From Prevotella bivia DSM 20514 (GTDB lineage: Bacteria; Bacteroidota; Bacteroidia; Bacteroidales; Bacteroidaceae): a DNA stretch of 64,000 nucleotides. This document shows, in pieces, positions 50,778-58,986 of this stretch (position 1 is the first letter of the stretch; each line of letters begins with the position of its first letter). The notes below the pieces were generated by a model. That model worked only from the letters and a program-made list of their open reading frames with translations. It was not told the DNA's origin and did no database searches. The stretch is taken from assembly GCF_000262545.1 (NCBI RefSeq), contig NZ_JH660660.1, positions 1,706,482-1,770,481 of the forward strand, given 5' to 3'. A program made the position numbers and the translations under genes.

Positions 50778-52130
50778 ATGAGAATAAATATCATAAACAA
50801 AGCTACCGTAGCTGTGGCTGTCTTTACTTGTGTGGCAGCTTTCAGTTCTTGCGATAAGTATCTCGATATTCAACCAGTGGGAAAAGTCATTCCAACAACT
50901 GTTGACGATTATCGTGCTTTGCTCAATGAGGCGTATCAAATGCCACAGATTGATCGTGCTGTTGTTGATTTCCGTTCCGACATTGTGGTAGTGCGCGACA
51001 ATGATACTGATATGAATGACTATCACAACATTCAGACTTGGAATGATAATAATACTTTGGCAGGTACACGCGAATTTGGTTGGGAAGTATATTACAGCCC
51101 TATCTATACAGCTAATGCTATTATAGAAGCACAAGGTAAGATAAAAGGTAATACTACGGATATTAACCAATTAGTGGGTGAGGCTTATCTCTTACGCGCT
51201 TATAATCACTTTACGTTGGTCAATCTCTATGGTCAACCATATACAAAGAGTGGTGCGTCTGAAACGAAGGCAATACCTATTAAGACTAGTACTGATCTTG
51301 AAACGACCCCAGAACGCAATACTGTTGGTGAGGTTTATACACAGATACTCAGCGATATTGCCGAAGCTCGTAAACTTATCACACAAAGCAGTTGGGAAGA
51401 ACGTTATAAGTATCGTTATTCCACTGTTTCTGTTGATGCGCTTGAGGCACGTGTTCGTCTCTATATGGGCGATTGGCAGAGTGCATACGATGCGGCTGAA
51501 CGTGTGTTAAAGGCTAACGATAAGCTAGAAGATTTCAATAATGCTGCTTCTTTACTTCCTACTAGCTTTAAGTCGGTAGAGGCTATTACTAGTGCAGAAC
51601 AGTTCTATACAGGAACCAATGCTAGTGCTACACGTGCTCCAAAAGAGTTTATAGCAGAATACGATACAATCAATGATCTTCGTTATAAGAAGTTCTATCA
51701 ACCAGTAAAGGATAAGCCCTATTTTTCTACTTTAAAGGCAAACACTAGTAGCGAGTATCGTTGTTCTTTCCATACTGCCGAGTTTTATCTTATAGCAGCA
51801 GAAGCGGCAGCTCACCTTAATAAGGATGCAGAGGCACGCACACGCTTGCTAGCTTTACTAAAGAACCGCCTTAATAGCACGCTTTATGCTACTAAGCAGT
51901 CGGCTATCAATGCTATGAGTGGTGCTGCATTGTTAGCAGAGGTAATGCAACAACGTAAACTAGAGCTAGCCTTTGAGGGGCAGCGTTGGTTCGATCTTCG
52001 TCGTACCAATCGTCCTGCAATCACAAAGACGATAAAAGCTACTACTTACAACCTTCTGCAAGACGATCCACGTTATACGCTCGCTATTCCCGTTTCGGCA
52101 GTAAGTGCTAACCCTCAGTTGAAAAACTAA
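50778..52130 (+). CDS. SusD/RagB-family lipoprotein
   Basis: The 450-residue protein starts with a lipoprotein signal (VAVFTCVAAFSSC, lipid Cys about 25) and shows SusD landmarks: GEAYLLRAYNHFTLVNLYG, EFYLIAAEAAAHLNKD and RKLELAFEGQRWFDLRR. It forms the substrate lid over the SusC barrel encoded 12 bases upstream. At 450 residues it is short for the family. A strong terminator ends the operon at 52181-52218. Confidence 0.97.
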   Translation: MRINIINKATVAVAVFTCVAAFSSCDKYLDIQPVGKVIPTTVDDYRALLNEAYQMPQIDRAVVDFRSDIVVVRDNDTDMNDYHNIQTWNDNNTLAGTREFGWEVYYSPIYTANAIIEAQGKIKGNTTDINQLVGEAYLLRAYNHFTLVNLYGQPYTKSGASETKAIPIKTSTDLETTPERNTVGEVYTQILSDIAEARKLITQSSWEERYKYRYSTVSVDALEARVRLYMGDWQSAYDAAERVLKANDKLEDFNNAASLLPTSFKSVEAITSAEQFYTGTNASATRAPKEFIAEYDTINDLRYKKFYQPVKDKPYFSTLKANTSSEYRCSFHTAEFYLIAAEAAAHLNKDAEARTRLLALLKNRLNSTLYATKQSAINAMSGAALLAEVMQQRKLELAFEGQRWFDLRRTNRPAITKTIKATTYNLLQDDPRYTLAIPVSAVSANPQLKN

Positions 52131-52180
52131 GGTGAAATCAAGTAATGTGATTGCAAGCCAATCATAGCAATCTTATCATA

Positions 52181-52218
52181 AAAAAACGGTGAACTTGCTA
52201 AAAGTTCACCGTTTTTTT
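52181..52218. terminator. Terminator between converging SusD and rpe genes
   Basis: AAAAAACGGTGAACTT (52181-52196) pairs with AAGTTCACCGTTTTTTT (52202-52218). Confidence 0.88.
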
Positions 52219-52241
52219 GTTTAGTAGAATTTGTCAAATGC

Positions 52242-52892
52242 TTATAACCCTTTCAGTGCAGCAATAGTAGCGTAAGGGTCTTTGCTTCCAAAGATGTAGC
52301 TACCACTTACAAGAATGTCCGTACCCGCATTAACGAGTAGTGGAGCTGTTTCTCCATTTACACCGCCATCTACTTCTATGAGCGTATTGCATTGCTCCTT
52401 TTCGATAAGTGCTTTTAGCTTTTGTACTTTCTTCACAGCGTGCGTAATAAACGACTGACCACCAAAGCCAGGGTTAACACTCATTAGCTGCACAATATCA
52501 ATATCGCCAATAATATCCTCTAATACATTTACGGGTGTCGAAGGATTTAGCGTTACGCCAGCCTTCATCCCTGCTGCTTTGATAGCTTGCAACGTGCGGT
52601 GTAGGTGTACACACGCTTCGTAATGCACATTCATAATAGCAGCACCACAATCGGCAGTTTGCTGTATGTATTTCTCAGGACACTCTATCATAAGATGTAC
52701 ATCCATAGGCTTTTTCAAAGCTTTACCTACAGCTTTCATAACAGGAAATCCAAATGAGATGTTTGGCACAAAGCTACCATCCATAACATCCATGTGAAGC
52801 CAATCGGCATCACTATTATTAATCATTTCAATGTCTTTGTCAAGGTGAAGGAAATCGGCTGACAATAATGACGGTGATACGATAACAGACAT
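52242..52892 (-). CDS. rpe: Ribulose-phosphate 3-epimerase
   Basis: Rpe interconverts ribulose-5- and xylulose-5-phosphate in the pentose phosphate pathway. The 216-residue TIM-barrel protein has VSPSLLSADFLHLDKDIEMI, WLHMDVMDGSFVPNISFG, VHLMIECPEKYI, MSVNPGFGGQSFI and EVDGGVN. Its minus-strand promoter and palindromic elements lie at 52990-53052. Confidence 0.97.
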   Translation of the reverse strand: MSVIVSPSLLSADFLHLDKDIEMINNSDADWLHMDVMDGSFVPNISFGFPVMKAVGKALKKPMDVHLMIECPEKYIQQTADCGAAIMNVHYEACVHLHRTLQAIKAAGMKAGVTLNPSTPVNVLEDIIGDIDIVQLMSVNPGFGGQSFITHAVKKVQKLKALIEKEQCNTLIEVDGGVNGETAPLLVNAGTDILVSGSYIFGSKDPYATIAALKGL

Positions 52893-52989
52893 AGTTCGTT
52901 TAAAGATTTATATTAGCCATCTACCTCTTTTTATAAGGTTGTGGCAAATTAATTTAAGTTTATTCTATCGTCAATAATATGCTATTTTT

Positions 52990-53052
52990 ACGGTATACGA
53001 CGGTATACGCAAAAATTTCTTTAGCATACTATGCTTTCTTCGTTTCAAAGGT
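52990..53052 (-). promoter_or_regulatory. rpe promoter with palindromic elements
   Basis: On the minus strand TACCTTTG (53045-53052) is a -7 box. Just downstream lie a perfect inverted repeat AGCATACTATGCT (53023-53035) and an exact 10-bp tandem duplication ACGGTATACG (52990-52999 and 53000-53009), whose GTATAC core is itself palindromic. The leader would be about 150 bases. These are possible operators. The gap 52893-53234 also carries the trpF -7 box. Confidence 0.5.
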
Positions 53053-53157
53053 ACATAATATTTTTATATTAAGCAATTTATCTTTTCATGGAATAATAAA
53101 TGTGTAACACTTTATTTATAATTATTTGAAAGAGAATATTCTACCAAATAAAATTAT

Positions 53158-53165
53158 TATCTTTG
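53158..53165 (+). promoter_or_regulatory. -7 box of trpF
   Basis: TATCTTTG, 70 bases before the ATG at 53235. Confidence 0.5.
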
Positions 53166-53234
53166 CGTTATAAATGATACTTTAGGCGAAAATCGCTAAG
53201 CACATTTGTTTAGTAAATGAAGAAAATTTAGTTT

Positions 53235-53975
53235 ATGTTATTTAATAAATTATTTAAGAAAAAAACTAAGCCATTTATGCCACAAATTATTAAAGTGTGT
53301 GGTATGCGTGAAGCTCAAAATATTAGTAGTGTAGTATATAGTGGAGCTAATATGATAGGTTTGAATTTCATTCCTAATAGTCCTCGCTATGTTACCCAAC
53401 TGTCTACTCATGCAGGAATTATTCCCGATGTTGGCAGTCTCGATTATAGGAAAAAGACTAACTTGGCACAGCTATTAGCAGAAAAACAAGTGAGGCTTTG
53501 CGGAATTTTTAAAGATGATATGCCTCAAACGATAGTAACACGTGTTGTTAATTTCCATTTGGACATCGTACAGCTTCATGGTTCTGAAAGCCCTATCATG
53601 ATGGATAATCTTCGTAGCTCTCTTGATCCTGATATTCACCCAGGTATTCAACTAATGAAAACCATAACGATTGTTTCCAAAGCCGACTTCGCTCAATGTA
53701 AACCGTATGAAGGACATGCTGATTATTTTCTCTTCAACACCAAAGCCGATAATACTGAACGCTTTGATTGGCATTTGCTAAAAGGCTATAAGGGCAAAAC
53801 TCCTTTCCTATTGAGTGGTGAGATAAGTGAACGCGATGTCGAAGCTATTCAAGCTATCCAGCATCCGCTATGTATAGGTATCGACCTAGATAGCCAGTTT
53901 GAAACAGCTCCAGCACTGAAGGATACTGCTAAGATAAAGCATTTTATAGCGCAGTTGCGTAAGGCAGAAGTGTAA
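53235..53975 (+). CDS. trpF: Phosphoribosylanthranilate isomerase, stand-alone
   Basis: The 246-residue protein has TrpF motifs: IKVCGMREAQNI (catalytic Cys), GANMIGLNFIPNSPRYV, CGIFKDDM, VQLHGSE and the C-terminal GIDLDSQFE with the expected Asp. The N-terminus carries an extra basic stretch (LFNKLFKKKTKPF); ATG 53277 (MPQIIKVCGM) would give the more usual start. No other trp gene is nearby; the neighbour 50 bases downstream is an UpxY-type antiterminator. It may be a true tryptophan enzyme or a paralogue. Confidence 0.88.
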   Translation: MLFNKLFKKKTKPFMPQIIKVCGMREAQNISSVVYSGANMIGLNFIPNSPRYVTQLSTHAGIIPDVGSLDYRKKTNLAQLLAEKQVRLCGIFKDDMPQTIVTRVVNFHLDIVQLHGSESPIMMDNLRSSLDPDIHPGIQLMKTITIVSKADFAQCKPYEGHADYFLFNTKADNTERFDWHLLKGYKGKTPFLLSGEISERDVEAIQAIQHPLCIGIDLDSQFETAPALKDTAKIKHFIAQLRKAEV

Positions 53976-54008
53976 ACAGAATTGGTTGCAAATGTAAATG
54001 AGTTTTAT

Positions 54009-54016
54009 TACTTTTG
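54009..54016 (+). promoter_or_regulatory. -7 box immediately before the UpxY-like gene
   Basis: TACTTTTG ends 9 bases before the ATG at 54026, so a transcript from it would have almost no leader. Confidence 0.45.
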
Positions 54017-54025
54017 TCAATAATT

Positions 54026-54601
54026 ATGGTAGATCAATCTGATTTTTCATCCAAAGAAATCATTGATGATGGTTTGTCGTGGTATGCTGTGCGGCTCTTT
54101 ACGTTACGTCTTAAAGAGGTAAAAGCCTATTTTGAAGCTCTTGATTATGAGTGCTTTGTCCCTATGCAGTATGTGGATATAGAAAAGCCAGAAGGTGGGG
54201 TAAAACATGAACTTCGTCCTGTTACGCATAACTTCATTTTTGTGAAGCAGACCATGAGTGAGGCTAGTTTTAAGAAAGCTGTATTTGGTGCCAACTTTAA
54301 GATAAATGTTATTCGCAAGGTGGACGATGTAACCCAGTTTGCCCTCATACCGTCTAAACAGATGTACGACTTTCGTATGATGTGCAACCCCGAGATAACG
54401 CTCCGAAAGTTTCTTTCAGAGCGCGAAGCCCAGATGAAGGCTGGCGATCCTGTTTTGGTGAAATATGGTGCAATGAAAGGAATGACGGGCAGGCTTGTTC
54501 GGTCTAATAAAAAGTATTATCTTCTCAAAGAAGTACCAGGTATGGGTGTCATGTTAAAAGTGTCGCGGTGGTGTTGTGTGCCAATTGAAGAAACCGTGTA
54601 A
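54026..54601 (+). CDS. UpxY/NusG-family transcription antiterminator
   Basis: The 191-residue protein has an N-terminal NusG-like (NGN) domain (LSWYAVRLFTLRLKEVKAYF, CFVPMQYVDIE, HNFIFVKQTMSE) and a C-terminal KOW-like segment (GDPVLVKYGAMKGMTGRLVR). UpxY proteins in Bacteroides let polymerase read through the long capsule operon they head. Here no polysaccharide operon follows, only repeats and a gene fragment. The start is ATG 54026; the in-frame TTG at 54014 lies inside the -7 box. Confidence 0.82.
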   Translation: MVDQSDFSSKEIIDDGLSWYAVRLFTLRLKEVKAYFEALDYECFVPMQYVDIEKPEGGVKHELRPVTHNFIFVKQTMSEASFKKAVFGANFKINVIRKVDDVTQFALIPSKQMYDFRMMCNPEITLRKFLSEREAQMKAGDPVLVKYGAMKGMTGRLVRSNKKYYLLKEVPGMGVMLKVSRWCCVPIEETV

Positions 54602-54626
54602 CAGAGAAAATATTTAATATGTTTTT

Positions 54627-54714
54627 AAAAGGTGACCTTTTACAAAGCAAAAGATGACCTTTTAGTGAGCAAAAGATGACCTTTTACAAAGCAAAAGGTA
54701 ACCTTTTACAAAGC
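54627..54714. repeat. 22-bp tandem repeat array, site 3 of 3
   Basis: Four exact-period 22-base units start at 54627, 54649, 54671 and 54693. The typical unit is AAAAGGTGACCTTTTACAAA plus GC; units differ at 1-5 positions. The AAAAGGTSACCTTTT core is a palindrome. The array begins 25 bases after the UpxY-like stop. The stretch 54602-55033 also holds the ABC ATPase fragment and the porin promoter. Confidence 0.92.
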
Positions 54715-54743
54715 AAACGATAATGAATCCTGCCGCTTTCCTA

Positions 54744-54842
54744 TTATCCTACGATTTTTCCATCGAAAATCTTGACAGTTCTGTGGGCTATCTGCGCATC
54801 GTGTTCGTTGTGGGTAACCATTACGATGGTGGTGCTGTGTTA
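54744..54842 (-). pseudogene. C-terminal fragment of an ABC transporter ATPase (LolD/MacB type)
   Basis: On the minus strand the frame reads HSTTIVMVTHNEHDAQIAHR then TVKIFDGKIVG and a TAA at 54744-54746. This is the H-loop (VTHNEHDA) and last strand of LolD/MacB-like ABC ATPases. Upstream of it the frame is closed by a stop, so only about 32 codons survive. The rest of the gene is not present nearby. Confidence 0.75.
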
Positions 54843-54952
54843 AAGAATGCCACAGAGGCAATTAACGAGGGTGGTAAGAATATTCTGTTTTATAATAACG
54901 CTTTAGGACAGATAAGGAAATAACACGTTATTGTTAAACTTTTGTTTTTATT

Positions 54953-54982
54953 TTGTTTTATAACCTATAAATTGTACTTTTG
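54953..54982 (+). promoter_or_regulatory. Porin promoter
   Basis: TTG (54953-54955), 19 bases, TACTTTTG (54975-54982), about 50 bases before ATG 55034. Confidence 0.6.
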
Positions 54983-55033
54983 CAAAGAATGTTTATATTT
55001 CTTCAATACATACATTATAACAAAATATCTACT

Positions 55034-56155
55034 ATGGAGTTTAGAAAAAGCTGTATAGCTCTTTGCACATTATTGTTGGCAATGACAATGCAAGCACAAG
55101 CACAAAAATGGTTTAATAATGTAAAGCTTTCTGGTTTTGCGCTCTTGCAATATCAATATTCTGGTCAAGCCAATGCTAAAGCCAACTCGTTTAATGTTAG
55201 AATGGGTCGTTTGTCTTTAGACGGTAGGTTTATGAAAGATTGGTATTGGAAGACCCAAATACAGTTTAATGGTAATACAGCCACTTTAGGCGCATCGCCA
55301 CGTGTGGTAGATCTTTTTGCAGAGTGGCAAAGATATGAGTGCTTCCGTGTGAAGTTTGGACAGTTTAAAAATCCATTTTCATTTGAAAATCCTATCCACC
55401 CTATCACGCAAGGCTTTCAGGGCTATAGTCAGGTAGTATCAAAACTTGTAGGCTTTAGCGATAGGTCAGGAATGCAGGCTTCAAATGGTAGAGATATAGG
55501 TTTGCAGGTGCAAGGCGATTTTTTAAAGAATGCTGCTGGCAGAAACTTGCTTCACTATCAGGTGGGTGTGTTTAACGGTCAAGGCATTAATGTAAAGGAT
55601 GTCGATCAGCAGAAGAACATCATAGGAGCGGTATGGGTAATGCCAATAGAGGGTATGCGCATCGGTGTTTCGGGTTGGAGAGGTTCGTATGCACGAAAGG
55701 GTACATGGACAGATGAGGCTGGTGTGAAGCAATCAGGAGTAAGATCATTGCCACAACGTCGTTATGCTTTCTCTGTAGATTATGTTAAGGACGATTGGAC
55801 TGTGCGTTCAGAATATATTCACTCGACAGGTTTTGGCTTTGCAAAGCCACTAGAGAGTACAAAGGATGCGAATGCTACAGATTGTAATCTTAGCACATTA
55901 GGCGATAAGGCGCAGGGTGTGTATGCACTCGTGATAGCACCTATCATAAAAGAAAAATTGCATGCGAAAGTTCGCTATGATATGTATCAACCATCGAAAG
56001 GTGCTGAACGCCAACGTACGCAGTATGATGCAGGTTTGGATTATGCCTTTAATAAGAATATTTTAGTGAGTGGCATTTATTCATACGTGCATGACAGAAG
56101 TTTGGAAAAGCCAAATTACTCGATGATTGATGTGCAGTTGCAATTTAAGTTTTAA
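55034..56155 (+). CDS. OprO/OprP-type porin
   Basis: From ATG 55034 (MEFRKSCIALCTLLLAMTMQ) the 373-residue protein has a signal peptide and a beta barrel with alternating aromatic strands, ending QLQFKF. Segments such as FNVRMGRLSLDGRFMKDWYW and FRVKFGQFKNPFSFENP fit the phosphate-selective porin family. Substrate is unknown; phosphate or polyphosphate in the named relatives. An upstream in-frame start at 54980 overlaps the promoter and is rejected. Confidence 0.87.
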   Translation: MEFRKSCIALCTLLLAMTMQAQAQKWFNNVKLSGFALLQYQYSGQANAKANSFNVRMGRLSLDGRFMKDWYWKTQIQFNGNTATLGASPRVVDLFAEWQRYECFRVKFGQFKNPFSFENPIHPITQGFQGYSQVVSKLVGFSDRSGMQASNGRDIGLQVQGDFLKNAAGRNLLHYQVGVFNGQGINVKDVDQQKNIIGAVWVMPIEGMRIGVSGWRGSYARKGTWTDEAGVKQSGVRSLPQRRYAFSVDYVKDDWTVRSEYIHSTGFGFAKPLESTKDANATDCNLSTLGDKAQGVYALVIAPIIKEKLHAKVRYDMYQPSKGAERQRTQYDAGLDYAFNKNILVSGIYSYVHDRSLEKPNYSMIDVQLQFKF

Positions 56156-56203
56156 GGAAAGTAAGGTAAAAAGAATATTAATATATAAAGAGACCTCATT
56201 GGC

Positions 56204-56251
56204 TTATCCTAGAAAGAAGATTGTTTTTTTTAAAACTTCTTTCTAGGATAA
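56204..56251. repeat. Perfect 16-bp inverted repeat after the porin gene
   Basis: TTATCCTAGAAAGAAG (56204-56219) is perfectly complementary to 56236-56251 with a 16-base loop containing T8. It can act as a terminator or RNA-stability stem, but no T tract follows the stem. Confidence 0.7.
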
Positions 56252-56293
56252 TGCAGAGAGGGAGAGTGGTGAGGCACTTTTAAAGGAAAAAAT

Positions 56294-56440
56294 ATGGTAA
56301 CACATAATCAGTATACTTTTTTTAGTAACAAGGAACATTTAAAAAGACAGCGTAGGCGTAAATATTTTAAAATAGGTTTGCTAGTAGTGTTGATACTTAT
56401 AGCCATTATGGTGTATGGCTTACTTTTCTATATGGGCTAA
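56294..56440 (+). CDS. Small single-span membrane protein
   Basis: ATG 56294, preceded by AAAGGAAAAA, encodes 48 residues: a basic N-terminal part (EHLKRQRRRKYFK) and one membrane helix (IGLLVVLILIAIMVYGLLFY). The charge pattern predicts N-terminus in the cytoplasm. No family is recognised. It lies between the porin and the converging ATP-grasp-like gene. Confidence 0.6.
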   Translation: MVTHNQYTFFSNKEHLKRQRRRKYFKIGLLVVLILIAIMVYGLLFYMG

Positions 56441-56464
56441 TAGCGTTTGCTCAAGAAAAACATA

Positions 56465-57559
56465 TTACTCTGTTGTTTTACTAGGCTTATTTAAATGTAG
56501 GTGGTAGTGCGAACCGTCATATTCTATTCGCATAATGCGTCCCCTCAATTCTTTATGGTGTGATAATGCAAGAGCGGCATGTCCCATAGTTCGTCGCAAG
56601 TTTATCTCTACCATAGGATGTAAGAAGAATTTTGGTTGGTTAGGTTGATCTTTGTTATCGTTAGGAACAATCATCATATCCACTCCAAAAGCTCCTACAT
56701 AACGTCCTTTAATATGTTTGAATAATACTTCTTCAAGCTTTAGCGTGATATAAGTTAGCTGCTGAATATCAATGTATTGAGAGATAATAGAAAGCTTTTC
56801 CGTTTCTGTTTGTAGAAGGCTTCCTGTATAAGCACCGTTCGTTGTTTGGAATAATGATAGCCCTTGGTATACTACCTTGTCAGCATAGGAGAAAAACTCC
56901 ATTCCGAAGTCTTTTATTTTGTGATAAAAAGGCTCTATCATAACGCCGCATTGTCGGCGCATAGTATTGTATGCCCAGTTGAGTGCATGGCTATCCAAAC
57001 GCTCATCAATATATCTTATTCCTCTGCCACTACTGCTCCATGGTGCTTTTAAAATGGCTTTCTTAACGATTTTAACAATAGGGCTTATCTCTTTTGGGTC
57101 TGAGAGATAAGCTGTTCTACCTATGATGTTGTTATAGGGCAGCCCATGATAGAGTTCGTATAAAATGGGTTGAGCAAACTGTCGGTTGCTCATTTGTCGG
57201 AGCGCAAAGAGTTGCTGCTCCGTAGGCATTATCTTTTCGGATAATCCCATATTAAGCAATTCCTGTTTTAAACTTTCATTCCAGCCCCAAGGTCTTATCT
57301 CGGTAATATCACTCTTTATCGCAGCTAGCAGCTCTTCTGAAACAAGATGACACCGCTTTATAAACTTAGCAAACCTTTGTAAATGCTTTGTTGCAGATGC
57401 GAGATTGTTTACTAAGATTAAATCGCCATCCTCAGCCCATAGTGCAGGCAAAAAGCCTAGATCAGCCTTTAGCTGTCGGGCAGCGTGAGGTGCTATGAAA
57501 TGCTTTGTGTTGTTGGCTAAGGCTAAGTCGTGTTCTGGGTTAAATATGTGTAAAATCAT
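56465..57559 (-). CDS. ATP-grasp-like hypothetical protein
   Basis: From ATG 57559 (MILHIFNPEHDLALANNTKH) the product has 364 residues. The middle has an ATP-grasp-like lysine and glycine-rich loop (KAILKAPWSSSGRGIRYI), and the end has VEINLRRTMGHAA, like the metal-binding Glu-Asn of ATP-grasp enzymes. Such a protein would ligate a carboxylate to an amine or thiol; the substrate is unknown. A longer frame to 57739 crosses the promoter (minus-strand TATCTTTG at 57580-57587) and is rejected. Confidence 0.75.
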   Translation of the reverse strand: MILHIFNPEHDLALANNTKHFIAPHAARQLKADLGFLPALWAEDGDLILVNNLASATKHLQRFAKFIKRCHLVSEELLAAIKSDITEIRPWGWNESLKQELLNMGLSEKIMPTEQQLFALRQMSNRQFAQPILYELYHGLPYNNIIGRTAYLSDPKEISPIVKIVKKAILKAPWSSSGRGIRYIDERLDSHALNWAYNTMRRQCGVMIEPFYHKIKDFGMEFFSYADKVVYQGLSLFQTTNGAYTGSLLQTETEKLSIISQYIDIQQLTYITLKLEEVLFKHIKGRYVGAFGVDMMIVPNDNKDQPNQPKFFLHPMVEINLRRTMGHAALALSHHKELRGRIMRIEYDGSHYHLHLNKPSKTTE

Positions 57560-57650
57560 TTTTGCTTTGTATTGATGTGCAAAGATAATTGAAAAGAATG
57601 TAATGAGCAAAATATATTCTTTCTTAAAAACATTTTTTGTAATGTACGGT

Positions 57651-57682
57651 TTGCAAATAAAAGAAATTAATAGTACCTTTGC
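57651..57682 (+). promoter_or_regulatory. Promoter of the second AAA ATPase
   Basis: TTG (57651-57653), 21 bases, TACCTTTG (57675-57682), 35 bases before ATG 57718. Confidence 0.6.
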
Positions 57683-57717
57683 AGGTAAAATGATTAAATA
57701 AAAGGAATAGATATACA

Positions 57718-58905
57718 ATGGATGCTTTCTTCCGTACACATACCTATTTGGTGGAGCATATCAATGCGCCTGTTCGCCGCGCTTTGATGGATAAGATCGA
57801 CTGGAACGATCGTATGATAGGCATAAAGGGTACGCGTGGTGTAGGTAAAACAACGTTTTTGCTGCAATACGCCAAGGAAACATTTGGCACTAATGCTGAT
57901 CATAAATGCCTATATATTAATATGAATAACTTCTACTTTCAGGGTAGGGGAATAGCCGATTTCGCTGGTGAATTTTATAGAAAGGGCGGAAAGACGTTGC
58001 TTATTGATCAGGTATTTAAACAGCCTGATTGGAGTGCAGAGCTAAGAAAGTGTTACGATAGCTATCCCGATTTGAAGATCGTTTTTACAGGTTCTAGCGT
58101 GATGCGCCTGAAGGAGGAAAACCCAGAACTGAATGGAATTGTAAAAAGTTACAACCTCTTAGGGTTCTCATTTCGTGAGTTTCTTAATTTGAAAACAGGC
58201 TTCAACTTTAAGAGTTATGCCCTTGAAGATATTTTGTCAAATCATGAAACAATAGCACGGGAAGTACTTTCAAGGGTTAATCCTTTAAATTATTTTCAAG
58301 ATTATATTCATCACGGCTTCTATCCTTTCTTTTTAGAGCATCGCAATTTCTCTGAGAACCTTTTGAAAACAATGAATATGATGATCGAAGTAGATATTTT
58401 ATTGATTAAACAAATAGAGCTAAAATATCTCACTAAGATCAAGGATCTTTTTTATCTTTTGGCTTTAGAAGGTCCTAAAGCCCCCAATATAAGTAATTTA
58501 GCAAATAGTATCAATACGAGTAGGGCTACTGTGATGAACTATATTAAGAATTTAGCCGATGCTAGGCTGATCAATATTGTTTATCCGTTGGGACAGTCGT
58601 TTCCTAAAAAGCCTGCTAAGGTGATGTTGCATAATACCAATTTGGTACATGCTATTTATCCTGTTCAGTGTGATCGTCAGGAACTAATGGAAATATTTTT
58701 TGTTAATAATATTTGGGCACATCATCTTATTAACGAGAGTAAGAAAGTGGGTACTTATATTGTGGATGCGGATAAGAAGTTTAGAATATGCGATGCGAAA
58801 GGCGCAAAGATAAGAATGAACGCCGATACGTATTATGCCCAATATAATAAAGAAATAGGTTTTGGCAACTGTGTGCCGCTATGGCTTTTTGGTTTTCTTC
58901 ACTAG
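57718..58905 (+). CDS. AAA (AAA_14-like) ATPase
   Basis: The 395-residue protein has Walker A GIKGTRGVGKTTF, a Walker B-like strand LLIDQV (Gln in place of the usual Glu), and VFTGSSVMRL as sensor. It resembles DUF4143 ATPases in the first half, but the nuclease-like E-VDY/EVKSG core seen in the copy at 32278 is not visible. The region near residue 260 (NISNLANSINTSRATVMNYI) looks like a winged helix. It precedes the pyruvate oxidoreductase gene by 81 bases. Confidence 0.85.
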   Translation: MDAFFRTHTYLVEHINAPVRRALMDKIDWNDRMIGIKGTRGVGKTTFLLQYAKETFGTNADHKCLYINMNNFYFQGRGIADFAGEFYRKGGKTLLIDQVFKQPDWSAELRKCYDSYPDLKIVFTGSSVMRLKEENPELNGIVKSYNLLGFSFREFLNLKTGFNFKSYALEDILSNHETIAREVLSRVNPLNYFQDYIHHGFYPFFLEHRNFSENLLKTMNMMIEVDILLIKQIELKYLTKIKDLFYLLALEGPKAPNISNLANSINTSRATVMNYIKNLADARLINIVYPLGQSFPKKPAKVMLHNTNLVHAIYPVQCDRQELMEIFFVNNIWAHHLINESKKVGTYIVDADKKFRICDAKGAKIRMNADTYYAQYNKEIGFGNCVPLWLFGFLH

Positions 58906-58986
58906 AAACAGATGCAAGGAGGAAACAGTGTCGAACTGCGATATAACAACAAAAACATTATAACACAATCATTTAATAACAAAAAA

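Noticed and set aside
54627..54714. Possible CRISPR array at the 22-bp repeats
   Set aside because: The repeats are contiguous with no spacers.
54723..54923. 66-codon open frame on the plus strand
   Set aside because: It is the antisense of the ABC ATPase fragment at 54744-54842, which explains the sequence better.
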